8,254 nucleotides of DNA from Deltaproteobacteria bacterium (GTDB taxonomy: Bacteria > Desulfobacterota > JADFXK01): assembly GCA_015233295.1 (NCBI GenBank), contig JADFYC010000143.1:1-8254 (forward strand). The letters are read 5' to 3'. Each line of letters opens with the position of its first letter. Within the stretch, counting starts at the first letter, position 1. Position numbers and translations under genes: made by a program. This document shows, piece by piece, positions 1 through 4,638 of the stretch. The notes under the pieces are model-generated. The model had not been told where the DNA came from. It did not search any database and was given only the letters and a program-made list of their open reading frames with translations.

Positions 1-1
1 A

Positions 2-532
2 GAGTACTTGAGTTCTGATGAGATTAACAAATTGATTTTTGCTGCCCAACAGCTTGGTCGCCATAGACACAGAGACTCTACCATGATCCTGATGGCCTAT
101 CGCCATGGATTACGGGTTTCTGAACTCGTCAATCTACGTTGGACTCAAATTGACCTGAAACAGGGGGTTCTTCACGTTGCCAGACGAAAAAACGGAATGG
201 ACTCCACTCATCCACTTTACGGAATCGAAATCCGAGCGCTCCGTAAGATCCAAAGAGACTATCCGGTTACCCAGTTTGTCTTTGTCTCCGAGCGGAAAGC
301 TCCTTTGACGGATTCTACGTTCCGGAAAATGGTAGCAAGGGCGGGGAATCATGCGGAGATTGGAATACCTGTCCATCCTCATATGCTCAGGCATTCCACA
401 GGATTTAAATTGGCTAATGACGGAAGGGACACCAGGAGTATACAGCACTATCTGGGGCATAAAAACATTCAGCATACGGTCAGGTACACTGAGTTATCGG
501 CAAATAGATTTAACAGCTTTTGGACGGATTAG
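2..532 (+). CDS. FimB/FimE-like tyrosine recombinase, 5' end outside window
   Basis: Site-specific DNA recombinase/integrase of the tyrosine family. It resembles the short FimB/FimE type, which has a catalytic domain with almost no arm-binding domain. All catalytic positions are visible, numbered from the TTG at 8: R36 in GLRVSEL, K61 in RRKNG, H125 and R128 in HPHMLRHS, H151 in LGHKN, and the nucleophile Y160 in VRYTEL. The C-terminus (NRFNSFWTD) looks like the natural end of the family. The frame is open through GAG-TAC to base 2, and those two residues fit the family, so the TTG at 8 is probably internal and the real start lies left of the window. The gene looks richer in A+T than the kdp gene that follows. 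Its TAG stop is in frame with the truncated kdpA-1 behind it, which suggests that the end of this gene marks a recombination junction. Its target site is unknown. Confidence 0.88.
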   Translation, partial: EYLSSDEINKLIFAAQQLGRHRHRDSTMILMAYRHGLRVSELVNLRWTQIDLKQGVLHVARRKNGMDSTHPLYGIEIRALRKIQRDYPVTQFVFVSERKAPLTDSTFRKMVARAGNHAEIGIPVHPHMLRHSTGFKLANDGRDTRSIQHYLGHKNIQHTVRYTELSANRFNSFWTD

Positions 533-583
533 TCTTACTATACCTTTTCGCGGCGTTGTGCAAAAAACCCCTGGCTGTGCCCG

Positions 584-2149
584 GTGGAGTCGGTGCTCTA
601 TCGCCTCCTCGGCGTGCATCCTGACAAAGAAATGACGCCAAAGGTGTATCTGGTCAGCTTTCTTGCGATTGGCGCTTTGGGCACACTTTTCCTGTTCCTG
701 CTGCTATGGCTCCAGTCATACTTGCCCGGTGGTCCCGGCGTTCGTTACCTGACCACGCCGATGTCGGCCGACCTGGCCGCGAACACGGCCCTCAGCTTTT
801 CCACGACAACGACCTGGCAGGCTTACGGTGGCGAATCCACTCTGCGTTACCTGGCCCAGATCATCGGTCTGGCCTCTCAAAACTTCCTGGCCGGGGCAGC
901 CGGCCTGGCCATAGGCATGGCGTTCATTCGGGGCTTCTCCCGCGAGAGGTCCTCGACTATCGGCAATTTTTGGGTAGACATGGTCCGGGCCCTGTTGTGG
1001 GTGCTGCTGCCGGTGTCGCTGGTGGGCAGTCTGATTCTGGTCTGGCAGGGAGTTCCGTTGAATCTGAACCCCTACATTGAGGCTCGGACGCTGGAAGGCG
1101 CTGTGCAGATGATTGCCCAGGGGCCGGTCGCCGCTCTGGAGTTCATCAAGAACCTGGGAACCAACGGCGGCGGCTTCTTCAACGCCAACGGGGCTCACCC
1201 TTACGCGAATCCGACCCCCCTGACCAACTTTTTGGGAATGCTCGCGATCGCCGTTGTGCCCGCGGCACTGCCGATCACGCTCGGTCACATGATCCGGCGA
1301 CCCCGGGCCGGCGTGGTACTGCTGGCGATCATGGTTGTGCTCTTCGTGGCTGGTCTGGCGGTATGTGATGTCGCTGAGTCGGTCTGCCCGCCGCGGCTGG
1401 CCGATCTGGGCCTCGTGGGAGGGAACATGGAAGGAAAGGAGGTGCGCTTCGGCATTGGCAGTTCGGTCTTGGCGGCCGTAGTAACCTCGAACGGGGCCAC
1501 CGGGTCGTACAACTCGATGCACGACTCCTTCCAGCCGCTCAGCGTCCTGGTCCTGGTGTGGAACATGCTGCTCGGCGAGGTCACCTTCGGCGGGCTGGGG
1601 ACCGGCCTGTACAGTGTGGTCATATTAGCGCTGGTTGGTATTTTCATGGCCGGGCTGATGATCGGCCGAACCCCGGAATACCTGGGCAAGACGATCAAGC
1701 CCGAGGAAGCCAAACTGATCTCTTTCTATATCTTGCTCACTCCCCTGGTGGTACTGACGCTGACGGCCTGGGCCGCGGTCTCGGATGCGGGGCGGGCGGC
1801 TGTGGCCACTAACGGCGGCTCGCACGGCTTTACTGAAATCTTGTTCGCGTACGCCTCCTGCATGGCCAACAACGGGCAGACCATGGCCAGCCTGGACGCG
1901 AACAACCTCTTCTACAACCTGACGACGATGGTCGCCATGTTCTTTGGCCGTTTCGGCCTGGCGGCCTTGGCGATCCTACTGGCGGGCCGGCTCGCCACCC
2001 AAGTGTCCAAGCCCACGACGATCGGCTCGCTGCCGTGTGACACGGTGACGTTCGGCGTGGTGGTGCTCGGCTCGGTAGTCCTTATCGGCGCTGTCTGCTA
2101 CCTGCCGGCGCTGGCTCTTGGCCCGATCATCGAACACCTGTTTTACTGA
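584..2149 (+). CDS. kdpA: KdpA paralog lacking its N-terminus (kdpA-1), probable remnant
   Basis: Potassium-binding, channel-like subunit of the Kdp K+-ATPase (superfamily of K+ transporters), in the inner membrane. The 521 residues begin at the position of about residue 42 of E. coli KdpA (VESVLYRLLG against VERVLFRALG). Transmembrane helix 1 is therefore missing, while the rest is intact to ALGPIIEHLFY. The four pore loops are at 74-77 (TTTTWQAY), 192-198 (GTNGGGF), 304-310 (GATGSYN) and 428-433 (ANNGQT). NMEGKEVRFG and GRTPEYLGK are conserved. The only possible start is GTG at 584, with no Shine-Dalgarno sequence. Similarity seems to reach back to about 566 (NPWLCPVE), within a frame that opens only at the recombinase stop at 530-532. 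No kdpF or kdpB adjoins it. It differs strongly from the second KdpA at 4639, so it is not a recent copy. It is probably non-functional unless supplied with an upstream start. Confidence 0.85.
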   Translation: MESVLYRLLGVHPDKEMTPKVYLVSFLAIGALGTLFLFLLLWLQSYLPGGPGVRYLTTPMSADLAANTALSFSTTTTWQAYGGESTLRYLAQIIGLASQNFLAGAAGLAIGMAFIRGFSRERSSTIGNFWVDMVRALLWVLLPVSLVGSLILVWQGVPLNLNPYIEARTLEGAVQMIAQGPVAALEFIKNLGTNGGGFFNANGAHPYANPTPLTNFLGMLAIAVVPAALPITLGHMIRRPRAGVVLLAIMVVLFVAGLAVCDVAESVCPPRLADLGLVGGNMEGKEVRFGIGSSVLAAVVTSNGATGSYNSMHDSFQPLSVLVLVWNMLLGEVTFGGLGTGLYSVVILALVGIFMAGLMIGRTPEYLGKTIKPEEAKLISFYILLTPLVVLTLTAWAAVSDAGRAAVATNGGSHGFTEILFAYASCMANNGQTMASLDANNLFYNLTTMVAMFFGRFGLAALAILLAGRLATQVSKPTTIGSLPCDTVTFGVVVLGSVVLIGAVCYLPALALGPIIEHLFY

Positions 2150-2235
2150 AATAAGACTTCGACCGGTTCATTATCTCATAGAACTACCGAAGAATCCCTG
2201 ATCTGGATAGCGGGAAAAACATTTTAACCTACCAT

Positions 2236-2305
2236 AGTAATGAGGGGAGTCTGGAATTCTCTCCGGCTCCTCTTCAGTTTCTATAGTCGGTCATTACTTC
2301 TTTTG
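2236..2305 (+). terminator. Long stem-loop followed by T-rich tract after kdpA-1
   Basis: AGTAATGA (2236-2243) pairs perfectly with TCATTACT (2291-2298). Inside it a second stem forms: GGAG plus CTGG against CCGG plus CTCC, with one bulged T. The sequence then runs TTCTTTTG. It lies about 90 bp after the kdpA-1 stop. The shape suggests a terminator, but the outer loop is large and the T tract is interrupted, so an mRNA-stabilising structure or a chance inverted repeat is also possible. Confidence 0.4.
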
Positions 2306-2306
2306 T

Positions 2307-2318
2307 GAATCCGGATTC
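2307..2318. repeat. 12-bp perfect palindrome GAATCCGGATTC
   Basis: GAATCCGGATTC reads the same on both strands. The same AATCCGGATT core returns at 2581-2590 inside the leader after the first sigma-54 promoter, and a derived form with one extra base lies in the second leader. It may be a protein-binding site or a chance palindrome. The rest of 2150-2408 shows no convincing gene on either strand. Confidence 0.3.
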
Positions 2319-2409
2319 CTCCGGGAACGCCCATAGGGTCCCCCGGTATCTTCAGCCCACCCGACCCCACCTTGCCTGAATCACACAGGTCATAGCCGCC
2401 TTGCCCTCA

Positions 2410-2421
2410 TTTCAATTGGAA
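2410..2421. promoter_or_regulatory. Candidate upstream activator site, copy 1
   Basis: TTTCAATTGGAA is a near-palindrome (five of six pairs match) within a stretch identical in both modules. It is centred about 140 bp upstream of the predicted transcription start, the distance usual for enhancer sites of sigma-54 activators. The activator is not in the window, so the role is inferred from position and conservation. Confidence 0.4.
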
Positions 2422-2496
2422 GTCCCCAAAAACATCATTCCTTGCATTTTGAGATCCTCATTTCCTTTCGAACCCGGGCTGCCGTTTAGAACTACC

Positions 2497-2514
2497 AAAT
2501 ATTGCATAATATTT
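2497..2514. repeat. Inverted repeat AAATATT-GCAT-AATATTT
   Basis: Two perfect 7-base arms surround GCAT, ending 14 bases before the -24 element of the first sigma-54 promoter. Copy 2 keeps the central TGCATAAT but not the full symmetry. It may be an operator, an AT-rich bend or part of an IHF-type region. Confidence 0.3.
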
Positions 2515-2528
2515 CTCTTGAGCCAAGA

Positions 2529-2544
2529 TGGTATGCACCTTGCT
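2529..2544 (+). promoter_or_regulatory. Sigma-54 (-24/-12) promoter of the lytic transglycosylase gene
   Basis: TGGTATGCACCTTGCT fits the RpoN consensus TGGCACG-N4-TTGCW with the required spacing of 12 between GG and GC. The predicted transcription start is about 2555, giving a leader of about 250 nt before the gene at 2807. The same element, within 30 identical bases, precedes the kdp operon. It needs an AAA+ enhancer-binding protein that is not in the window. Confidence 0.75.
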
Positions 2545-2573
2545 TAGTCTATCGGAGGAGGAATTATAGGGAT

Positions 2574-2729
2574 ATGGCCCAATCCGGATTGCTCAACATC
2601 TTTTGCGCTCCAGCGGCCATTCTGCTCGTTGGTTATCTGATGAGCGCAGGGGGGGGTCGCCTGGGCGAAGGAGGTAAGGCATGGATATTTTTAAGAATAA
2701 TCAGAGAATTAAGGCATATTTCATTCTGA
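2574..2729 (+). CDS. Candidate small membrane protein (51 aa) in the leader, copy 1
   Basis: ATG at 2574 opens a 51-residue frame. It begins MAQSGLL and carries one hydrophobic stretch at about residues 5-25 (FCAPAAILLVGYLMSAG). A GGAGGAGG lies 12 bases upstream, a rather long spacing. In the second module the same protein pattern appears (FCAPTAIPLIGYLISAG) but ends at TGA 4211-4213 and carries one inserted base after its GTG-GCT-CAA. Several differences between copies are synonymous or conservative (V/I, TAT/TAC, TGC/TGT). I know no family for it. The tail after residue 31 may be an extension caused by loss of the old stop. It could also be a chance frame within a conserved RNA leader. Confidence 0.4.
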   Translation: MAQSGLLNIFCAPAAILLVGYLMSAGGGRLGEGGKAWIFLRIIRELRHISF

Positions 2730-2755
2730 AAAGTGCCGATCTGATTACATTATAG
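2681..2755 (+). CDS. Candidate 24-aa microprotein with strong ribosome site
   Basis: ATG at 2681 has a nearly ideal AAGGAGGT five bases upstream. It encodes 24 residues (MDIFKNNQRIKAYFILKSAD and four more) up to TAG at 2753-2755. It overlaps the end of the 51-aa frame in another register. The second module encodes a related stretch (LDLFMKHQRVEVHFILKGA), about half identical, but with CTG in place of ATG. The ribosome site is the best argument for translation. It may act as a leader peptide or a small transporter-associated protein. No family is recognised. Confidence 0.4.
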   Translation: MDIFKNNQRIKAYFILKSADLITL

Positions 2756-2762
2756 ACTATGT

Positions 2763-2791
2763 CCTGCTCCCGTTACCTTTCACGGAGCAGG
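2763..2791 (+). promoter_or_regulatory. Hairpin directly before the ribosome site of the lytic transglycosylase
   Basis: CCTGCTCC (2763-2770) and GGAGCAGG (2784-2791) form a perfect 8-bp stem with a 13-base loop. It ends five bases before the AGGAG at 2797-2801. No T tract follows, so it is not a normal terminator. It may stabilise the message or modulate translation initiation. It lies outside the duplicated module. Confidence 0.45.
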
Positions 2792-2806
2792 GAACTAGGA
2801 GAAATG

Positions 2807-3901
2807 ATGAGATATATTTTGTTTGGAAAATCTGTATCCAGATCTTTGCAATTGATAATTTTGGGATGTGCCATTGGACTGTTGGCCGGGTGTGGCACGG
2901 TTCTCTATCACCAACCCATTTCAGCAGATTCCTCAGCGCCCTCTGTACCGTCCCTTGACGACAACTCCGGCGTAAGCTCTGCCGGAGATGAAACTCCGCC
3001 CCCCGCAACACCTGGATCAAAAAAGGAATTGCCTATTCCTGATCATCCTTCAATTGAGGCGTGGGTGGAACGCTTTTCCGAAGGAGAGCACAAATCTTTT
3101 CAGGCTCACCTGGTACGTGCCTGTCTTTATGTGACGCCTACCAAGGAAGTTTTTGACCGGCACGGACTTCCTAAGGACTTGATCTGGGTTGCCTTAGTCG
3201 AGAGCGGCTTCTCCCCCGGAGCAATCTCCCCTGGTCACGCCGCGGGTATGTGGCAGTTCATTAGCGCAACGGGAAAGCGATTCGGGCTGAAACAAAACCA
3301 GTGGATCGATGAGAGGATGAATACAGTGAAGTCTACGCATGCAGCAGCAGGCTATTTCTCCTTTCTGTATGATGAATTCGGTTCCTGGCCGTTGGCCCTG
3401 GCGGCCTACAATGCCGGTGAGAACTGCATCCGAAAGGTGATCAATCGAAGTGGTTTGAAAACCTTCTGGGAGCTTACCGAGAATGGCTCTTTGCCTACCA
3501 AAACATGCGATTATGTCGCAAAGGTGTTGGCTGCCGTGAAAATCATAAGGAATCCCGATCGCTATGGCTTCTATTTTTATTATAGCTACGTTCCGGAATA
3601 CGAAACAGTGTCCGTTCCAGGGGGGGTGAGACTCTCTTGGATCGGGAAAGAAATCGGGCTCTCCGAAGCTTCGCTCAAAACCTGCAATCCCGAACTCCGC
3701 GTATCAGTGACTCCACCGGGAGACTCGCTCTATAAGTTAAGCGTCCCCGCTGGAAAAGGGGATGTGCTGGCTATGTTAATGGAAAGGCTCCAGTGGAAGA
3801 ACAGTCCGGGACGAATCGCGACTCGTAGTTTGACCGGCCCCAAAAGGATGCACACTCGTAGGGCAATCGCATGTAGAAAATCGCAAAGGCGGTTTATTTG
3901 A
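2807..3901 (+). CDS. MltD-like membrane-bound lytic murein transglycosylase, lipoprotein
   Basis: It cleaves the glycan strands of peptidoglycan, forming 1,6-anhydro ends, probably while anchored to the outer membrane. The protein has 364 residues. A signal peptide at 1-28 ends in a lipobox LLAGC (Cys29), followed by a Ser/Pro-rich linker at about 38-75. An SLT domain spans about 100-240, with the catalytic Glu132 in ALVESGF, GMWQF at 147-151 and AAYNAGE at 199-205. An MltD-type segment follows at about 266-315 (TPPGDSLYKLSVPAG). E. coli MltD is longer and ends in LysM repeats, which are absent here. The last 35 residues are basic and could be a LysM remnant. Start choice: AGGAG at 2797-2801 is five bases before the ATG at 2807; ATG at 2804 is also possible, but ATG at 2759 has no ribosome site. 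It is driven by a sigma-54 promoter module shared with kdp. Confidence 0.88.
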   Translation: MRYILFGKSVSRSLQLIILGCAIGLLAGCGTVLYHQPISADSSAPSVPSLDDNSGVSSAGDETPPPATPGSKKELPIPDHPSIEAWVERFSEGEHKSFQAHLVRACLYVTPTKEVFDRHGLPKDLIWVALVESGFSPGAISPGHAAGMWQFISATGKRFGLKQNQWIDERMNTVKSTHAAAGYFSFLYDEFGSWPLALAAYNAGENCIRKVINRSGLKTFWELTENGSLPTKTCDYVAKVLAAVKIIRNPDRYGFYFYYSYVPEYETVSVPGGVRLSWIGKEIGLSEASLKTCNPELRVSVTPPGDSLYKLSVPAGKGDVLAMLMERLQWKNSPGRIATRSLTGPKRMHTRRAIACRKSQRRFI

Positions 3902-3917
3902 ACAAAAGGCTGAAACG

Positions 3918-3941
3918 GAGGCGAGAGATCGCCTCTTCTTT
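3918..3941 (+). terminator. Rho-independent terminator after the transglycosylase gene
   Basis: GAGGCGA (3918-3924), a GAGA tetraloop of the GNRA type, and TCGCCTC (3929-3935) form a perfect 7-bp GC-rich stem followed by TTCTTT. It lies 17 bases after the stop codon and just before the second promoter module, so it separates the two transcription units. Confidence 0.8.
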
Positions 3942-3948
3942 CTCCTTA

Positions 3949-3960
3949 TTTCAATTGGAA
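3949..3960. promoter_or_regulatory. Candidate upstream activator site, copy 2
   Basis: TTTCAATTGGAA is identical to the site at 2410-2421 and again centred about 140 bp before the predicted start of transcription. Keeping both sequence and distance while flanking bases drift supports a binding site for the shared activator. Confidence 0.4.
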
Positions 3961-4068
3961 GTCCCCCAAAACACCATTCCTTGCATTTTGAAATCCTCAT
4001 TCCCTTTCTATCCCGGCTGGTCGTTTATAACTATTGGATACTGCATAATGTTTTTTCTTGAACCGAGA

Positions 4069-4084
4069 TGGTATGCACCTTGCT
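4069..4084 (+). promoter_or_regulatory. Sigma-54 (-24/-12) promoter of the kdp operon
   Basis: TGGTATGCACCTTGCT has GG and GC at the exact RpoN spacing. The predicted start is about 4095, giving a 5' leader of about 225 nt before the first operon gene at 4320. The well-studied kdpFABC promoters are sigma-70 types controlled by KdpE, so a sigma-54 promoter here would mean different control of K+ uptake. Confidence 0.75.
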
Positions 4085-4115
4085 TAGTCTATCGGGTGAG
4101 GAGTAACAAGGAGGT

Positions 4116-4136
4116 GGCTCAAGTCCGGATTGAGCC
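4116..4136 (+). promoter_or_regulatory. Leader hairpin about 20 nt into the kdp transcript
   Basis: GGCTCAA (4116-4122) and TTGAGCC (4130-4136) form a perfect 7-bp stem around GTCCGGA. It begins two bases after a Shine-Dalgarno-like AAGGAGG, in the position of the first leader frame. In copy 1 the matching place is a 12-bp palindrome (2580-2591). It may protect the 5' end or control translation of a leader peptide. Confidence 0.4.
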
Positions 4137-4319
4137 TCGTCTTCTGTGCTCCAACGGCCATTCCGCTCATTGGTTACCTGATAAGCGCCGGGGTTGGTGG
4201 CCTGGTCAAATGAGGTTCTGGTCTGGATCTGTTCATGAAGCATCAGAGAGTTGAAGTACATTTCATCTTGAAGGGTGCCAGTCCGATGGCATTCTGGGCA
4301 AGGAGAGGAGGAATTCAAT

Positions 4320-4415
4320 ATGAACCTGGTAATCTGGTTGCCGGCAATGTTTCTCTTAGGCCTTTCCATAATGGGCGTGTGTTACCTGTTCATGGAAGCA
4401 TGTGAGAAAATCTAA
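4320..4415 (+). CDS. 31-aa membrane microprotein, first gene of the kdp operon
   Basis: ATG at 4320 follows GGAGAGGAGG with good spacing and encodes 31 residues: a short MNLVIW start, one hydrophobic helix at about 3-25, and an acidic/basic end (MEACEKI). From memory, similar tiny proteins, ending in an ACEK-like motif, occur just ahead of kdpF in a number of kdp operons, but I cannot verify this here. Its stop is 15 bases before the kdpF start, so the two are probably co-translated. The likely role is a single-pass subunit or stabiliser of the Kdp complex, by analogy with KdpF. That role is inferred. Confidence 0.7.
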   Translation: MNLVIWLPAMFLLGLSIMGVCYLFMEACEKI

Positions 4416-4430
4416 ACGGAGGTGATTCGG

Positions 4431-4511
4431 ATGATTTATCTGACCGCAGGTATAGTGGTATTCTTGTTTGGATACCTGGTTGTGGCCCTTATCCGGCCGG
4501 AATGGTTTTAA
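4431..4511 (+). CDS. kdpF: KdpF, small subunit of the K+-transporting ATPase
   Basis: The 26-residue single-pass inner-membrane peptide MIYLTAGIVVFLFGYLVVAL plus IRPEWF matches the KdpF pattern: a hydrophobic helix, GYLVxALIxPE, and an aromatic end. E. coli KdpF has 29 residues and sits between KdpA and KdpB, where it stabilises the complex. GGAGGTGAT at 4418-4426 is a nearly ideal ribosome site. It lies downstream of the 31-aa gene and upstream of kdpA, the canonical order. The 127-bp gap to kdpA is unusually long and filled with short repeats. Confidence 0.88.
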   Translation: MIYLTAGIVVFLFGYLVVALIRPEWF

Positions 4512-4515
4512 ATAT

Positions 4516-4543
4516 GGGTTACGCGTTTCGGGTTTGGCGTTGC
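4516..4543 (+). repeat. Four tandem 7-bp units between kdpF and kdpA
   Basis: GGGTTAC, GCGTTTC, GGGTTTG and GCGTTGC follow one another without gaps (pattern GSGTTxx). This is heptamer-type intergenic repeat DNA, not coding, although its reverse strand stays open and gives a spurious ORF. Confidence 0.6.
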
Positions 4544-4579
4544 AGGTGGAAGGCATTCTGCTCCTCGCAGTCCTTAATC

Positions 4580-4621
4580 CACGACTCGCAGCGCATGACT
4601 CGCAACACGTGACTTGAATCC
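4580..4621 (+). repeat. Three tandem 14-bp units (heptad-periodic) before kdpA
   Basis: CACGACTCGCAGCG, CATGACTCGCAACA and CGTGACTTGAATCC are adjacent imperfect copies with the shared core GACT. The period is 14, a multiple of the 7-bp period of the nearby block. Together the two blocks fill most of the kdpF-kdpA spacer. Confidence 0.6.
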
Positions 4622-4638
4622 GAGAAGGAGCTAAAACA

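Larger units (their letters stand above)
2409..2752 (+). repeat. Promoter/leader module, copy 1 of a duplicated block of about 340 bp
   Basis: This stretch aligns base for base, with few gaps, to 3948-4297. Islands are identical: the first 19 bases; most of the CATTCCTTGCATTTTGA region; and 30 bases at 2526-2555 spanning the promoter. The later leader (ctcca-cggccattc, ttggtta-ctgat-agcgc, atcagaga-tt) is less conserved. Copy 1 stands before the lytic transglycosylase, copy 2 before the kdp operon. Similarity stops a little before each downstream gene. The divergence argues for an old duplication with the promoter core under selection. Confidence 0.85.
3948..4297 (+). repeat. Promoter/leader module, copy 2, before the kdp operon
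   Basis: Direct-repeat partner of 2409-2752. It contains the same upstream near-palindrome, the same TGCATAAT segment, the same -24/-12 promoter and a related leader. The leader frames found in copy 1 are broken here: one inserted base at about 4123 shifts the first, and the second lacks an ATG. Otherwise 3942-4319 holds no recognisable gene. The copies flank the transglycosylase gene, so homologous recombination between them would delete it. Confidence 0.85.

Noticed and set aside
8..532. Recombinase as a complete gene starting at TTG 8
   Set aside because: The frame continues to the left edge with family-like residues, and no ribosome site is visible, so the gene is taken as partial.
716..1522. 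268-residue frame on the minus strand inside kdpA-1
   Set aside because: It is the antisense shadow of a GC-rich membrane gene, with no ribosome site and a composition of His/Arg/Gly repeats typical of such shadows.
2759..2806. Earlier ATG at 2759 for the transglycosylase
   Set aside because: It has no ribosome site, would add a charged stretch before the signal peptide, and would run through the 2763-2791 hairpin.
3898..4254. 118-residue plus-strand frame running through the second promoter module
   Set aside because: It crosses a clear intrinsic terminator and the sigma-54 promoter. Only its later part overlaps a decayed leader frame, and that is in the wrong register.
2409..4297. Composite transposon bounded by the two repeated modules
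   Set aside because: The repeats contain promoter signals and no transposase, and I see no terminal inverted repeats or target-site duplication.
4095..4319. c-di-AMP or other known K+-responsive riboswitch in the kdp leader
   Set aside because: I could not find the conserved core of such elements by eye. Only a simple hairpin and degraded coding frames are seen.
4356..4556. 66-residue minus-strand frame opposite kdpF
   Set aside because: Its start region (NAKPETRNP) is the translation of heptad repeats, a common source of spurious genes.
4516..4621. Possible CRISPR array
   Set aside because: The units are 7 or 14 bp, adjacent without spacers, and imperfect.
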